Source: Pseudomonas sp. HMWF032 (GTDB taxonomy: Bacteria; Pseudomonadota; Gammaproteobacteria; Pseudomonadales; Pseudomonadaceae). Taken from it: DNA of 64,000 nt. The translations under genes were made by a program, and so were the position numbers. The stretch is from positions 172,989 to 236,988 of the forward strand of contig NZ_QAIG01000013.1 of the NCBI RefSeq assembly GCF_003060885.1, in the 5' to 3' direction. A model generated the notes under the pieces. That model did not search any database and was not told the origin of the DNA. It was given only the letters and a program-made list of their open reading frames with translations. Positions 15,178 through 24,561 of this stretch are shown here, in pieces (the first letter of the stretch is position 1; each line of letters begins with the position of its first letter).

Positions 15178-16296
15178 CTAACCGCGCGACAGCCGTTTAC
15201 CCACCTCTATGATGGGTTTCTCGATAAATACGTGGGTGAGTTGACCAACCAGCAGTGTCGCCAGCCCTGCACCCAGAACGACCAGCCAGCCCAATGGCTG
15301 ACTCAATTCCAGATAGGGGAAGAGCTTGCCAAAACATGCCAGCACGAAAGGATGAGAAAGGTAGATCGAATACGACGCGTCGCCAGCACGCACCAAACCA
15401 TCACGCACACTCGGCATGCGCCCCGAGGCACGGATACGCTTTTCACGATTGAGTAATGCCAGCAGGAACATTGCGTAGGCACCACCGAACAACAGCACCC
15501 GTAGCGGCTGCTCGCGATTGATGGTGCCCGAGTCAGCAGCCACAGCAGCGGCCGCCACCAGCACCACGCCGAGCACGCAAGGTAGTAGCCAGCCCGAATA
15601 GTCGCTGGTCGACCAGAAGCGGTAGATACAGGCACCCATCGCGAACTGTGCGATATACAGCGACAGGATGTGGAAATCCCAGAAATCCACGCCCGAATAC
15701 TCACGCAGTAACCACTTAGCAAAAGCCAGCACCGACATCAGCACCAGCACCGAGGCAAGCCAGTTGTATGTCAGAAAGCGCGCTACCAGAAAAACCGTGG
15801 CGTAGAACACCAACTCATGCTCAATGGTCCAGCCGACAAAAAGAATCGGCAGATCCGCTTGCGGCAACATCAACAATGACTGGGCAACTGACCACCAGTC
15901 ATGCTCGCCAGAGCCCATGGTCATCGCCGGATTGAATAACCATAAGGCGACCACCAGGCTGGTGAAGAAGAAATACATCGGAAAAATCCGGATAAACCGG
16001 CTGATCAGCCAACGGCGCGGCTTGAAAGGGGTGGTGAAGGTTATGTAAGTCATGATGAAGCCGCTGATCACGAAAAACATATCCGGGGCCGAATAGCCGA
16101 TATTGAGCGCGTAGGCACTATGAAAGTCGGCCCAGCCAGGCAGCTTGCGGGCAATGTCCTCAACATGCACCAGCAGCACCATAAGCACCGCCACACCGCG
16201 CAGGCGCTGCACACTCAACAGTTCGCCAGCATGCACAACCGGCTTGGCCAATGCCTTGCTATAGACGCTGGCGAACTCTCGGAAAATGGCCGTCAT
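15178..16296 (-). CDS. Membrane acyltransferase 3 family (OafA-like) O-acyltransferase
   Basis: A 372-residue protein with about ten membrane helices. The family start RLRGVAVLMVLLVHVEDI (about residues 28-47) includes the catalytic histidine; FVISGFIMTY and the arginine-rich SRFIRIFPMYF follow. A late YSIYLSHPFVL motif is typical. It likely adds O-acetyl or another acyl group to the polymer or repeat unit. It lies 29 bases from the ATPase-like gene and about 105 bases from the glycosyltransferase gene upstream. Confidence 0.88.
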   Translation of the reverse strand: MTAIFREFASVYSKALAKPVVHAGELLSVQRLRGVAVLMVLLVHVEDIARKLPGWADFHSAYALNIGYSAPDMFFVISGFIMTYITFTTPFKPRRWLISRFIRIFPMYFFFTSLVVALWLFNPAMTMGSGEHDWWSVAQSLLMLPQADLPILFVGWTIEHELVFYATVFLVARFLTYNWLASVLVLMSVLAFAKWLLREYSGVDFWDFHILSLYIAQFAMGACIYRFWSTSDYSGWLLPCVLGVVLVAAAAVAADSGTINREQPLRVLLFGGAYAMFLLALLNREKRIRASGRMPSVRDGLVRAGDASYSIYLSHPFVLACFGKLFPYLELSQPLGWLVVLGAGLATLLVGQLTHVFIEKPIIEVGKRLSRG

Positions 16297-16401
16297 GGCG
16301 ATCCCGGCAGCAACAGCTGTCCTTTACCGAGGCAACCTTGCCCGAACACTATCCCGTCAATTGATCGACTTGGCAGCATCTTCACTCTCCTTGGCCCCTG
16401 T

Positions 16402-17658
16402 TCACTTACACGCCTCAACAAGCACTGGACCGGCCTGCTGAGGACTTGCCAGAACATCCCGATAAAGCTGTTGCAGCTGATCGACATGGCGACTACGGCA
16501 ATGCTGCTGCGCGACCAGTTCCCGTGCTGCGCGGCCGAGGGCCAGCAAATCAACATGCCCATCCAGGGCTCGCTGGAGACCCTGTGCCAGCGCCGCCACA
16601 GAAACCGCAGCCGCCTGCAACCCGGTTTTACCGTCGTGCACATAGTCGGCAATGCCACCGACCGCAAAGGCCAGGACTGGCGTTTCAAATGACATGGCTT
16701 CAATACCAACCAGGGGACCCGGGTCATCCCACACCGATGGCAACACGAACAGATCTGCCGCGCGGTAATGGCCAGCCAACGCCTCCTGCGGTAACCACTC
16801 AATAAAATCGATATACCCGGCAATGCCGTAGCGCTGGGCCATGGCTTTGGCAACCGCCAAGCGCGGACCAGACGAAATAGCGCTCAGGCGCCAATCACCC
16901 CGCACCTGTGCAAGGGCCTTGATTAACACTTCAAGGCCTTTGCCCTTGACCGCCTGACCGGTAAATAACAGGCGCAATGGACGCTCACGACCAGGCACGC
17001 CTGTCGCCTTGGCTTCACCCATCGAGGCCAACCCCTGGGCTTGCTGATCAAACCGGCTGAAATAAGGCACCACTTGTACGCGTGCATTTTCAAAGCCGTT
17101 AACCAGCAGCACTCGACGCATATGCTGACTACCGACAACGGCACCCGAGAATCCTTGATAGAGGTCTCTTTCAGCCATTTTTGCTGGCAGATTCTGCAGC
17201 CCAGGCACTCGACTACCGGGCTTTGGGGCACCGATCAAACAGCCCTGCGTAATGCAGGACCAGCCCAACGCACGCGGGCAACGATCGCCGGGGAAACGCC
17301 GACGACCACGACGCAAGCACATCGAGGTGTAGTCATGAAACGAGCGCAGCAAAGGAATCCCCAACGACGGCAGGGCCTGCAAAAGCGGCAAGACACTGCA
17401 TAAATGTACGTGCAGTACATCGGCACGCCAGCTACGAATCGCCTGCAGGCTCTGCATCAGGTCATAGGGATGGTCAAAACCCTGCGGGCTGAGCGCCAGC
17501 AACTCAACCCCCCGGCAATCCAAGTACTCTGGCACCACCCCACCACCATGCGCCAGAGCCACCTGGTCACCACGCTCACTCAAGGCCCTGGCCAACTCCA
17601 GCACGTAGTTCGGCAAGCCACCAATGGACAGCGTCTCGACCAGCAATAACACCCTCAT
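16402..17658 (-). CDS. Glycosyltransferase family 4
   Basis: A 418-residue GT-B enzyme. The N-terminus has VLLLVETLSIGGLPNYVLELA. The C-terminal donor domain has LLFTGQAVKGKGLEVLIKAL and the E-x7-E motif region GPLVGIEAMSFETPVLAF followed by VGGIADYV. It transfers a sugar onto the lipid-linked repeat unit at the cytoplasmic face; donor and linkage unknown. Its start overlaps the O-antigen ligase-like stop as ATGA. Confidence 0.9.
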   Translation of the reverse strand: MRVLLLVETLSIGGLPNYVLELARALSERGDQVALAHGGGVVPEYLDCRGVELLALSPQGFDHPYDLMQSLQAIRSWRADVLHVHLCSVLPLLQALPSLGIPLLRSFHDYTSMCLRRGRRRFPGDRCPRALGWSCITQGCLIGAPKPGSRVPGLQNLPAKMAERDLYQGFSGAVVGSQHMRRVLLVNGFENARVQVVPYFSRFDQQAQGLASMGEAKATGVPGRERPLRLLFTGQAVKGKGLEVLIKALAQVRGDWRLSAISSGPRLAVAKAMAQRYGIAGYIDFIEWLPQEALAGHYRAADLFVLPSVWDDPGPLVGIEAMSFETPVLAFAVGGIADYVHDGKTGLQAAAVSVAALAQGLQRALDGHVDLLALGRAARELVAQQHCRSRHVDQLQQLYRDVLASPQQAGPVLVEACK

Positions 17659-19118
17659 CGTGCGTCCTCATGCACAGTTACAGCCATGCCCACAGCCGCC
17701 GCATCTGGATTGCTCAGCCCCAAAGACAGGAGCAGCACCAGCAGGAAATGCATGTTCTGCAACAGCAGCATGTCGACCATGGCGAACACCATGTAAGCCG
17801 CCAGGGTGCCGATAGCCGCCAGAGTAAAAACCGATGAATTATCCTGTTGGCGCCCCCGCCAACGCTTTAATAAATGCCGGGCCATCATCAGCAAGAACGC
17901 CAGGTAGGCCAGCAGGCCGAACAGACCGGTGCCGGCAAGAATTTCCAGGTAGGTGTTATGGGCATGCAGCGAGGGATAACCTAACTCAACGTTGAGCCAC
18001 ACCTCGCGGGAGAAAAACTCATCGCGGAAGTTGCCCAACCCCACACCAAATAGTGGGTTTTCTTGAAACACCTCAAGGGCTACCCCCCAGATAATCAGCC
18101 GATCAAGCACCGCCTCCGGACGGCCAGGAACCAGCCCGGCAATACTGCCATCCCAATTTGGCAACATGGCCACAGTCAGTACGATGACCAATGCAGCGAT
18201 ACCGCCAACCAGCACCAACCAGCGCCACAGCGCTGGCCGCATGACCAACAACATGACCAGCAGCAAAGCCAGACCGCCGAGTAAGCCGCCGCGAGACTTG
18301 GTTGCCGCAAGCCCGGCCAGACAGATCAGTAGGCATAACCCGGCCAGCAGGCGCATGCCGGGCCGTGGCGCACGGAAAAGAAAGGCAATGGCCACACTCA
18401 TGCTCATCACCAGATACATAGCCAAGCCCTGCGCGCCACCAAACGCACTGCCGGCCCGCCCGGAAATATCAAAGGTGTGGCGAATTTGCGCCATGTCTCC
18501 TTCAGGGATCGGCACGGGGATCCCCAGCATGCCGGTCAGACGCGTACCATTGCTAGCAAGCTCATACAAGCCATCGATGGCAAACAGGCAAGGCACCAAC
18601 AGCATGGTTACCGCGGCAAAACGCCAGAAACGCTCATCCGGACGAAATACCAACAGCAACATGGGGAGCACGACAAACCACTCAACGATGCGCAGCACCT
18701 GTTTCAAGCTGCTGCCTTGGGCAATCGAACCGATCTGAGCCAACAGATTGGCCAGAAGAAACGGCAGAATGGCCCATACAACGATAGGCACCCGGATGTC
18801 CTGAAATAGCGGCGCTTGCTCGCGCTGCAGCATCAACAACCAGAGCCCCCCCCAGACCACCAGCAGCCCGTCCGCCGCGTTTAGAGGTAGACCGGCAAGG
18901 CTTTTCTGGATGGGAATGGCCAGACTGATCACAAACAATACCAGCAGATACTGCGGCTGCTTGCTCAGCAGCAGGCAACCGCCCAGGGAAGCTGCAAGCA
19001 CCATACCCGGCAAGGGATAGAGCACGGTCAACAAAGCCATAACAAAGCCCAACGGCACGGCCAATACCACGCCCCGCCAGCTCAGGCTGGCCGGCTGCAG
19101 CAGTGACTTAAGCACCAT
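17655..19118 (-). CDS. O-antigen ligase/polymerase family membrane protein (Wzy-like)
   Basis: A 487-residue protein with about eleven membrane helices. The Wzy_C region is marked by ATKSRGGLLGGLALLLVML and, after a periplasmic loop, the FGVGLGNFRDEF and LHAHNTYLEILAGTGLFG motifs common to Wzy and WaaL proteins. In this Wzx/Wzy-type cluster it most likely polymerises the repeat units. Its start overlaps the preceding glycosyltransferase gene by 11 bases. Confidence 0.88.
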   Translation of the reverse strand: MVLKSLLQPASLSWRGVVLAVPLGFVMALLTVLYPLPGMVLAASLGGCLLLSKQPQYLLVLFVISLAIPIQKSLAGLPLNAADGLLVVWGGLWLLMLQREQAPLFQDIRVPIVVWAILPFLLANLLAQIGSIAQGSSLKQVLRIVEWFVVLPMLLLVFRPDERFWRFAAVTMLLVPCLFAIDGLYELASNGTRLTGMLGIPVPIPEGDMAQIRHTFDISGRAGSAFGGAQGLAMYLVMSMSVAIAFLFRAPRPGMRLLAGLCLLICLAGLAATKSRGGLLGGLALLLVMLLVMRPALWRWLVLVGGIAALVIVLTVAMLPNWDGSIAGLVPGRPEAVLDRLIIWGVALEVFQENPLFGVGLGNFRDEFFSREVWLNVELGYPSLHAHNTYLEILAGTGLFGLLAYLAFLLMMARHLLKRWRGRQQDNSSVFTLAAIGTLAAYMVFAMVDMLLLQNMHFLLVLLLSLGLSNPDAAAVGMAVTVHEDAR

Positions 19119-20064
19119 GCCTATCCACCTTGACGAAGGGGTTTAGCGCCATCACCTGGAGGTTAGCTCGCAGCAAGGCGAGGGCTGCCGGACGCTGCTG
19201 CGGTCGTATGCAACGCAGCAGCAAACGCAAGCTGGCGAACAGCATGGCGAGATCGGTCAAACCCTTGAGCAGAAGTAGCTCGGCAATACTGCGGTGCTTG
19301 CGGTACAAGCGATAACGGCTGCGGCGCAGCTCATAACGCATACGCAGGGCCGTACTGCTGAGTTCGAGCTGAGCCCGTCTCCCACTCGGTGCCCGCCCGG
19401 ATGACTTACCGCCGTGGTGCAATACACGCAACTGCGGCAGCAACCATAACTGCCAGCCCTTACTACGCGCCCTCACACACCAGTCGACATCCTCGTCATA
19501 CATAAAAAAACCATCGTCGAGCAGCCCCACATTGCCCAGCAATTCACCGCGCAGCAGCATGCAGGCACCGTGCAAACGCTCTAGAGCCAAAGGCTCGGTG
19601 TGCCCTGCAGCGGGGTACTGCGGACCATGCCAGGCGCGCCGAAACATTTCCGGCAGACTGGGGAAGCGGCTGGGGTAGTCCTGGTCAGCCCCGTCATCGG
19701 CATTCACCACCCGCGGGCTCACCACTCCCACCTGTGGATTTTGCTCCAGCGCCTGCAGCAGGCCATCGAGCGTACCGGCCTCCACCAGCGCATCGCTATT
19801 GAGCAGCAACACATAATCACTGCGACAAGCGCGCAACGCTAAATTATTGCCTCCCGCAAACCCCAGGTTGGCACCTGCATCAATCAGCCGAACATCCGGG
19901 TGGGCCTGGGCAATCACCGATAAGCTGCCATCCTGAGATGCGTTATCGACTACCACGATATCCAGACGAGCACGCAGCGGAGCAAACCGCTTAAGCGAGT
20001 CGACACACTCGACGACCAATTGCGCGGTTTTGTAGTTGACGATAGAGACGGTCAAGCAACTCAT
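19108..20064 (-). CDS. Glycosyltransferase family 2 (rhamnosyltransferase-like)
   Basis: A 318-residue GT-A enzyme. Start MSCLTVSIVNYK at 20064, one base after the epimerase stop; the longer upstream frame lies inside that gene and is rejected. Motifs are IVVVDNASQDGS, ANLGFAGGNNLALR, VLLLNSDALVE (D-x-D-like) and FMYDEDVDWCVRARSKGW with the catalytic E-D. The form resembles WbbL-type rhamnosyltransferases, which suits the neighbouring dTDP-rhamnose operon, though the donor is inferred. Confidence 0.9.
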   Translation of the reverse strand: MSCLTVSIVNYKTAQLVVECVDSLKRFAPLRARLDIVVVDNASQDGSLSVIAQAHPDVRLIDAGANLGFAGGNNLALRACRSDYVLLLNSDALVEAGTLDGLLQALEQNPQVGVVSPRVVNADDGADQDYPSRFPSLPEMFRRAWHGPQYPAAGHTEPLALERLHGACMLLRGELLGNVGLLDDGFFMYDEDVDWCVRARSKGWQLWLLPQLRVLHHGGKSSGRAPSGRRAQLELSSTALRMRYELRRSRYRLYRKHRSIAELLLLKGLTDLAMLFASLRLLLRCIRPQQRPAALALLRANLQVMALNPFVKVDRHGA

Positions 20065-20065
20065 A

Positions 20066-20890
20066 TTAGGACTCCAACCCTGTTCGCATGCGCCGCCCCA
20101 AACCCAGGCAATAGTCACGCACGAACGCGGGGCTAACCCCGACAAAGCCATAAGCCTCGCTAGCACTGCGGATATCCAGCCAGAACGGGTCATATTCGCG
20201 AAGGTTGTTAACCAGCAACTCACCGCCGCCATACCCTTCGATCAACCACTGCGCGACCCGCCCACAGGCCACCCCATGACCTGCGCCAAGATTGAACAAA
20301 CCCGCCTGGGGCTGCTCGGCAATTCCCACCAATGCCTCGGCCAGAACCTCCACCGGTAGAAAGTCACGTTCTACGAAAGGGCTCATGTCCAGCACAATAC
20401 GCCCCTGGTCACGTAAGCTGGACATGGCCATGGCAAAGAAGCTACGCCGCCCCGGCACTGGCTCATAACCGCAGACATTGCTCAGCCGCAGCACCGTCAG
20501 ACGTTCGCCGAGCAATACGCGCAGCGCTTGCTCGCTGGTCCATTTGGCGCGGCCATACAGATTCAACGGCTGTGGCTGCAACGCTTCGTGCAATCGACCA
20601 TCATGGCCGGCCGGGCCATACACCATCCGCGAGCTGAGCATCAGATAATGGACCTGAGGATGACGCTGCAGCATGCTGGCCAAGTGCACATCGACATCAC
20701 GGTCAGAGCTGTAAGGTTGTGCTTTCAGAGCGCTATCGAATGCGCAATTAATCAGACAGCCAACCCCCTCCAACCATGCATCACTTGCCAAGGCGGCACT
20801 CCGGTCGATAAAGCGCCAACCCGCCGTTTGCGCCTGTGCGCGCAAGGCCTGACCAATAAAACCAGTGCCGCCCACCACAGCAATGCTCAT
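20066..20890 (-). CDS. NAD-dependent epimerase/dehydratase (SDR)
   Basis: A 274-residue extended SDR with the Rossmann motif VVGGTGFIG at residues 5-13, MLSSRMVYGPAG and the catalytic Y-x3-K in LYGRAKWTSE. The substrate is probably a nucleotide-sugar used in the polymer, but the binding part gives no clear specificity. It overlaps the upstream glycosyltransferase gene as ATGA. Confidence 0.85.
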   Translation of the reverse strand: MSIAVVGGTGFIGQALRAQAQTAGWRFIDRSAALASDAWLEGVGCLINCAFDSALKAQPYSSDRDVDVHLASMLQRHPQVHYLMLSSRMVYGPAGHDGRLHEALQPQPLNLYGRAKWTSEQALRVLLGERLTVLRLSNVCGYEPVPGRRSFFAMAMSSLRDQGRIVLDMSPFVERDFLPVEVLAEALVGIAEQPQAGLFNLGAGHGVACGRVAQWLIEGYGGGELLVNNLREYDPFWLDIRSASEAYGFVGVSPAFVRDYCLGLGRRMRTGLES

Positions 20891-21831
20891 GACTCACTCC
20901 AGAAGAAAGCATGCATGCTCAAACGTCGACGCAGGCCCACTGGTAGGTATCGGTAACGCAATCCCAATGCGAAACCGCAGTACTTGCCGAAGGTGCGAAT
21001 GAAAATACCCACCACCTCAGCCAAACGGCTATGTGCCCAGGCAGCGGCCAACTCAGCGCGTACAAACCGCAAGCCCTCTCCCGACGCGGCCAGGCGCACA
21101 TTGCGCAGTTCATCATCCATTGCCATCAACGTACCGATATCGAAATAGCGCTTGAGCTCTTGCCATACGCTGTAGTCATGGCTGTGCACGACACATGACA
21201 GTGGCTGATAAACCCGGGCATAGCCCCGTTGCAGCAGGCGCAGCGCCACCGCCATATCCTCCCCCAGTGGCAATCGCTCGGGAAAGCCGCCGACGTCCGC
21301 CAGAGCAGCACGTCGATAAGCCGCAAAAGAGTTGGAGCAATACACGGCCTTGATGCCGCGCGCCGGCAAGTCAGCCAACATGCTGCGCTCAGCTGTGGCC
21401 GGATAATTGAATTCACGGGCAAAGCGCTCCGACAGGCTGGCATTGCTGCGAGCCAATTGCCTGCCATACACCAGGGCAACAGCGTCATCCTCGAAGGGCT
21501 GTAGCAGGCACTCCAGCCAGTCAGTGCCGCTCGGACAGGCATCCTGCGTCAGATAAACCAGGAACTCACTATCGGCACACAGCTGAAGAGCCAGATTACG
21601 CGTTTTCCCATGGCCAAATTCGCTGCGTTTGATGCTGTGTAACTGATGCCCGGCGGCAGTAATCAGCGCCGCACTGGCATCAGTGGACGACGAGTCGATA
21701 AACAGTACGCGATGCACGGTTTGAGGTAGCACCGCGAACGCGGCCAGCAAGGCAGGCAGGTAGTCCTGGGCATTCAAGGTCAGTACCACAACACTGGTAC
21801 GCGCAAGGCGCTCTGTCATTTCAGAATGCAT
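20887..21831 (-). CDS. Glycosyltransferase family 2
   Basis: A roughly 314-residue GT-A enzyme. Motifs are SVVVLTLNAQDYLPALL, VLFIDSSSTDAS, LVYLTQDACPSGTDWLE (nucleotide/metal site) and LPLGEDMAVALRLLQRGY with the catalytic acid. The C-terminal region YCGFALGLRYRYLP is basic and amphipathic. Possible starts are 21849, 21831 and 21819; 21831 is chosen for the GGTGG upstream and overlaps the priming enzyme gene by 11 bases. The acceptor is the growing lipid-linked unit. Confidence 0.88.
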   Translation of the reverse strand: MHSEMTERLARTSVVVLTLNAQDYLPALLAAFAVLPQTVHRVLFIDSSSTDASAALITAAGHQLHSIKRSEFGHGKTRNLALQLCADSEFLVYLTQDACPSGTDWLECLLQPFEDDAVALVYGRQLARSNASLSERFAREFNYPATAERSMLADLPARGIKAVYCSNSFAAYRRAALADVGGFPERLPLGEDMAVALRLLQRGYARVYQPLSCVVHSHDYSVWQELKRYFDIGTLMAMDDELRNVRLAASGEGLRFVRAELAAAWAHSRLAEVVGIFIRTFGKYCGFALGLRYRYLPVGLRRRLSMHAFFWSES

Positions 21832-23308
21832 TCTTGCCACCCAAACCACCGAACACGGTTTTCAGCACAATCCACAGGTCCAACTCAAGCGACCAGTTTT
21901 GGATGTAATGGATGTCGTAAGAAAAGCGCTCTGTCAGGTGCTCCTCGGTGAAGGTATTGCCACGCAAACCATTGACCTGAGCCCAACCGGTAATACCTGG
22001 CCGCACCTTGTAACGCTCAACAAAGTCCGCCACGACCGCTTCGTAGGTACGCTCACCGGCTTTAACCCCTGGCGGATGAGGGCGCGGCCCTACCACCGAC
22101 ATATGCCCCAGCAATACGTTAATAAACTGCGGAAACTCGTCGAGACTGGTGCGCCGTAGAAAATCGCCTACCCGTGTCACACGGCTATCACCGCGCTCCG
22201 TCAAGCGGATTTCCTTGCTCTCACCCAGCGGATCAAAGGTCATGCTGCGGAACTTGTAGATACCGAACAGCTGGTTGCGCAGACCATAGCGCTGCTGTTT
22301 GAACAACACTGGCCCCGACGACTCCAGTTTGATTGCCAGGGCAATCAGCAGACCGAACGGCAAAAATACCAACAAGGCACATGCCGCAAAAGCTATATCA
22401 AACAGCCGCTTGACCAGGCGACCTTCCACCGGTAGCCGATTCATGCCAAGCAACATCATTTTATGCGGCCCCTGCTTGGGCCAGCGGGCAAACGTATGAC
22501 GCAACACCGGCACTTCCGGAGCCAGATAAACGCTGCCCAACTGAGCGCGCAGAAGACTGGCCAGTTCATTAACCCGCGCCCCTGCACTGTTAGGCAGGGC
22601 AATCACAACGCCATCGATGTCTCTGGGCAGGCACCCCAGCTCAGCCGTACTGGCCAGCAAAGGAACAGGCAAGATCGCCGGATCGATCCGCGACTGACGG
22701 TCCTCAATAAACCCAATCACGTCTATATCCGGCTCATGCTGGGCCATATGCTGAACAATGATCACGCCCTGCTCACCAGCTCCCACTACCACCAGCCGCG
22801 TCTTACGCGCCCAGCGATGTGCAAACCGCTGCAACAAAAGGCGGCCAAGCAGCGCGAGTAACAGTAATAACGAAAAGAGTCCGAAGAGTAGCGGCGGCGG
22901 CAACAATGGTCGGCCGGCCAGCAGCAAAAGCACTTGCAACAGGCCGATGGCCAATACAACGTTAAGCAATGCACTAACCACCAGCAGCGCCCGCGCCACC
23001 GTTGGCTGGCCCAGACTTTTGTAGGCCCGCACAGGCATACAGGCGAAAAACACACCTAGGAAAACACCCCAGAACCGCCAGTCGCTCGGCACCTCAAGCC
23101 CCGCCAGCACGCACAGCCCGCAGCCGACTGCGACAGCTAACACGCCACAAAGCCCGTGTATCGCCCGCAATAGCAGCAACTCCACCCGCAACATCGCAGC
23201 CGCGTCGAAACGTCGTACGGAATGCCCAGACGCAGACCCTTTACGCCGGCGAAACTGCCCCAGGCGCTCACGCGAAAAACGCTCCGGCGCTTCACTCGAA
23301 CCTATCAT
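21821..23308 (-). CDS. Undecaprenyl-phosphate sugar-1-phosphate transferase (WcaJ/PslA-type)
   Basis: A 495-residue polyprenol glycosylphosphotransferase that starts repeat-unit assembly. About five membrane helices occupy residues 40-170, a CoA-binding-like domain 170-290 (VVVGAGEQGVIIVQHM), and the bacterial sugar transferase domain 300-495: KRLFDIAFA, FKQQRYG, FKFRSM-like YKFRSMTFDP, RRTSLDEFPQFINVLLG and VGPRPHPP, ending with VRPGITGWAQVNG. It probably loads glucose-1-phosphate or galactose-1-phosphate. It is 56 bases from the dehydratase gene. Confidence 0.93.
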   Translation of the reverse strand: MIGSSEAPERFSRERLGQFRRRKGSASGHSVRRFDAAAMLRVELLLLRAIHGLCGVLAVAVGCGLCVLAGLEVPSDWRFWGVFLGVFFACMPVRAYKSLGQPTVARALLVVSALLNVVLAIGLLQVLLLLAGRPLLPPPLLFGLFSLLLLLALLGRLLLQRFAHRWARKTRLVVVGAGEQGVIIVQHMAQHEPDIDVIGFIEDRQSRIDPAILPVPLLASTAELGCLPRDIDGVVIALPNSAGARVNELASLLRAQLGSVYLAPEVPVLRHTFARWPKQGPHKMMLLGMNRLPVEGRLVKRLFDIAFAACALLVFLPFGLLIALAIKLESSGPVLFKQQRYGLRNQLFGIYKFRSMTFDPLGESKEIRLTERGDSRVTRVGDFLRRTSLDEFPQFINVLLGHMSVVGPRPHPPGVKAGERTYEAVVADFVERYKVRPGITGWAQVNGLRGNTFTEEHLTERFSYDIHYIQNWSLELDLWIVLKTVFGGLGGKNAF

Positions 23309-23364
23309 CTTGCCTCCGTTGCATATGCCTTCCCTGAGCCCAACACCTACCCGATCTCGCTCAA

Positions 23365-24405
23365 TCAGGTATTTGCCTCAAGACTCAGATCAGACAATGC
23401 AGCGCCAGGCACAGCCAATTGCAGCGGGATGGGCGCATCTGCAACACCAAACAACTCGCCATAGCGATCCAGATTACTGGCATACCAATCAGCCAGCATG
23501 CCAAGGTCATCGCGCAAGCTGTGTTGAGGCCGCCACCCCATTGCCTCGAGTTTGGCCCAGGAGATCGAGTAGCGGGCATCGTTGAAGGGACGATCCGCCA
23601 CAAAATCTACAACCTCATCGACTCCACGACCAAAAAAGTCGCAGATCAATTCAGCCATTTGCAAGTTGGTATATTCCTCGCACGTACCAATGTTGTAGGT
23701 CTCGCCTACCTTTCCGCGCTCGGCAATGAACAACACAGCACGGGCAAAATCCCTCGTACTGAGGTAGTGCCGACGGTTACTGCCATTGCCATGCAAAGGC
23801 AGACGACGCCCCGTCAGCATGTGGCAAATGAACCGAGGAATGATCTTTTCCGGAAACTGGCGAATGCCATATAGGTTGTTTGCCCGGATAACCACGATTG
23901 GCTCGTGATACGACTGAATGTAACCACGCAGAATCATCTCTGCAGCAGCCTTGGAGGATGAGTAGGGATTGGTCGGACGCAGCACATCGTCTTCGACCGC
24001 TGCACCATCCATCACCTCACCGTAAACCTCATCAGTGCTGACATGCACCACCTTGGCCACACGCTCCTGGCGGCACGCTTCCATCAAACTGTGGGTACCC
24101 AAAACATTGGTTCGGGTGAACTCCAACGAGTTGCCAAATGAATTATCCACATGACTTTCGGCAGCGGCATGGATCACCAGAGTTGCACCTTTTACCGCCC
24201 TGCAGCAGAACTCCAGATCGGCAACATCGCCCACCAGCAACTGCACCCGATTGGAGAAAACATGATGGGAAATATTTCTTACATCACCGGCATAAGTCAT
24301 TTTATCCAGCACCACAATGCGCGCATCCGGATATTGCAAACAGGCCTCATCAACAATATGTGAACCCGCGAACCCTGCACCGCCCGTAATCACTATTTTG
24401 CGCAT
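23365..24405 (-). CDS. RmlB-like nucleotide-sugar 4,6-dehydratase
   Basis: A 346-residue extended SDR. Start MRKIVITGGAGFAG at 24405 with GGAGAGGG upstream; the track-length extension is not supported. It has the T-D-E triad in VSTDEVYGEV, Y-x3-K in YSSSKAAAE and DRPFNDARYSI near the end. It is a paralogue of the rmlB gene at 26126 and is probably a dTDP- or UDP-glucose 4,6-dehydratase making another 6-deoxy sugar. The C-terminus is about 30 residues longer than the core. Confidence 0.88.
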   Translation of the reverse strand: MRKIVITGGAGFAGSHIVDEACLQYPDARIVVLDKMTYAGDVRNISHHVFSNRVQLLVGDVADLEFCCRAVKGATLVIHAAAESHVDNSFGNSLEFTRTNVLGTHSLMEACRQERVAKVVHVSTDEVYGEVMDGAAVEDDVLRPTNPYSSSKAAAEMILRGYIQSYHEPIVVIRANNLYGIRQFPEKIIPRFICHMLTGRRLPLHGNGSNRRHYLSTRDFARAVLFIAERGKVGETYNIGTCEEYTNLQMAELICDFFGRGVDEVVDFVADRPFNDARYSISWAKLEAMGWRPQHSLRDDLGMLADWYASNLDRYGELFGVADAPIPLQLAVPGAALSDLSLEANT

Positions 24406-24561
24406 ATTAAATCCCTCTCCGAACCCACCAGGACGAGTGCACACCCGCCTCTATAAGTAAAAATCCTTTTCAGAACAAAGAATTAATTATTCAAAGCAAT
24501 TGATCCGCCAACGGTCTCCGCTCTAATAAAAATTGACGTCAAATTATTATCAGACTCACAC

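Noticed and set aside
16293..16853. 186-codon leftward frame over the glycosyltransferase end
   Set aside because: Shadow of the GT4 gene in another frame, no family features.
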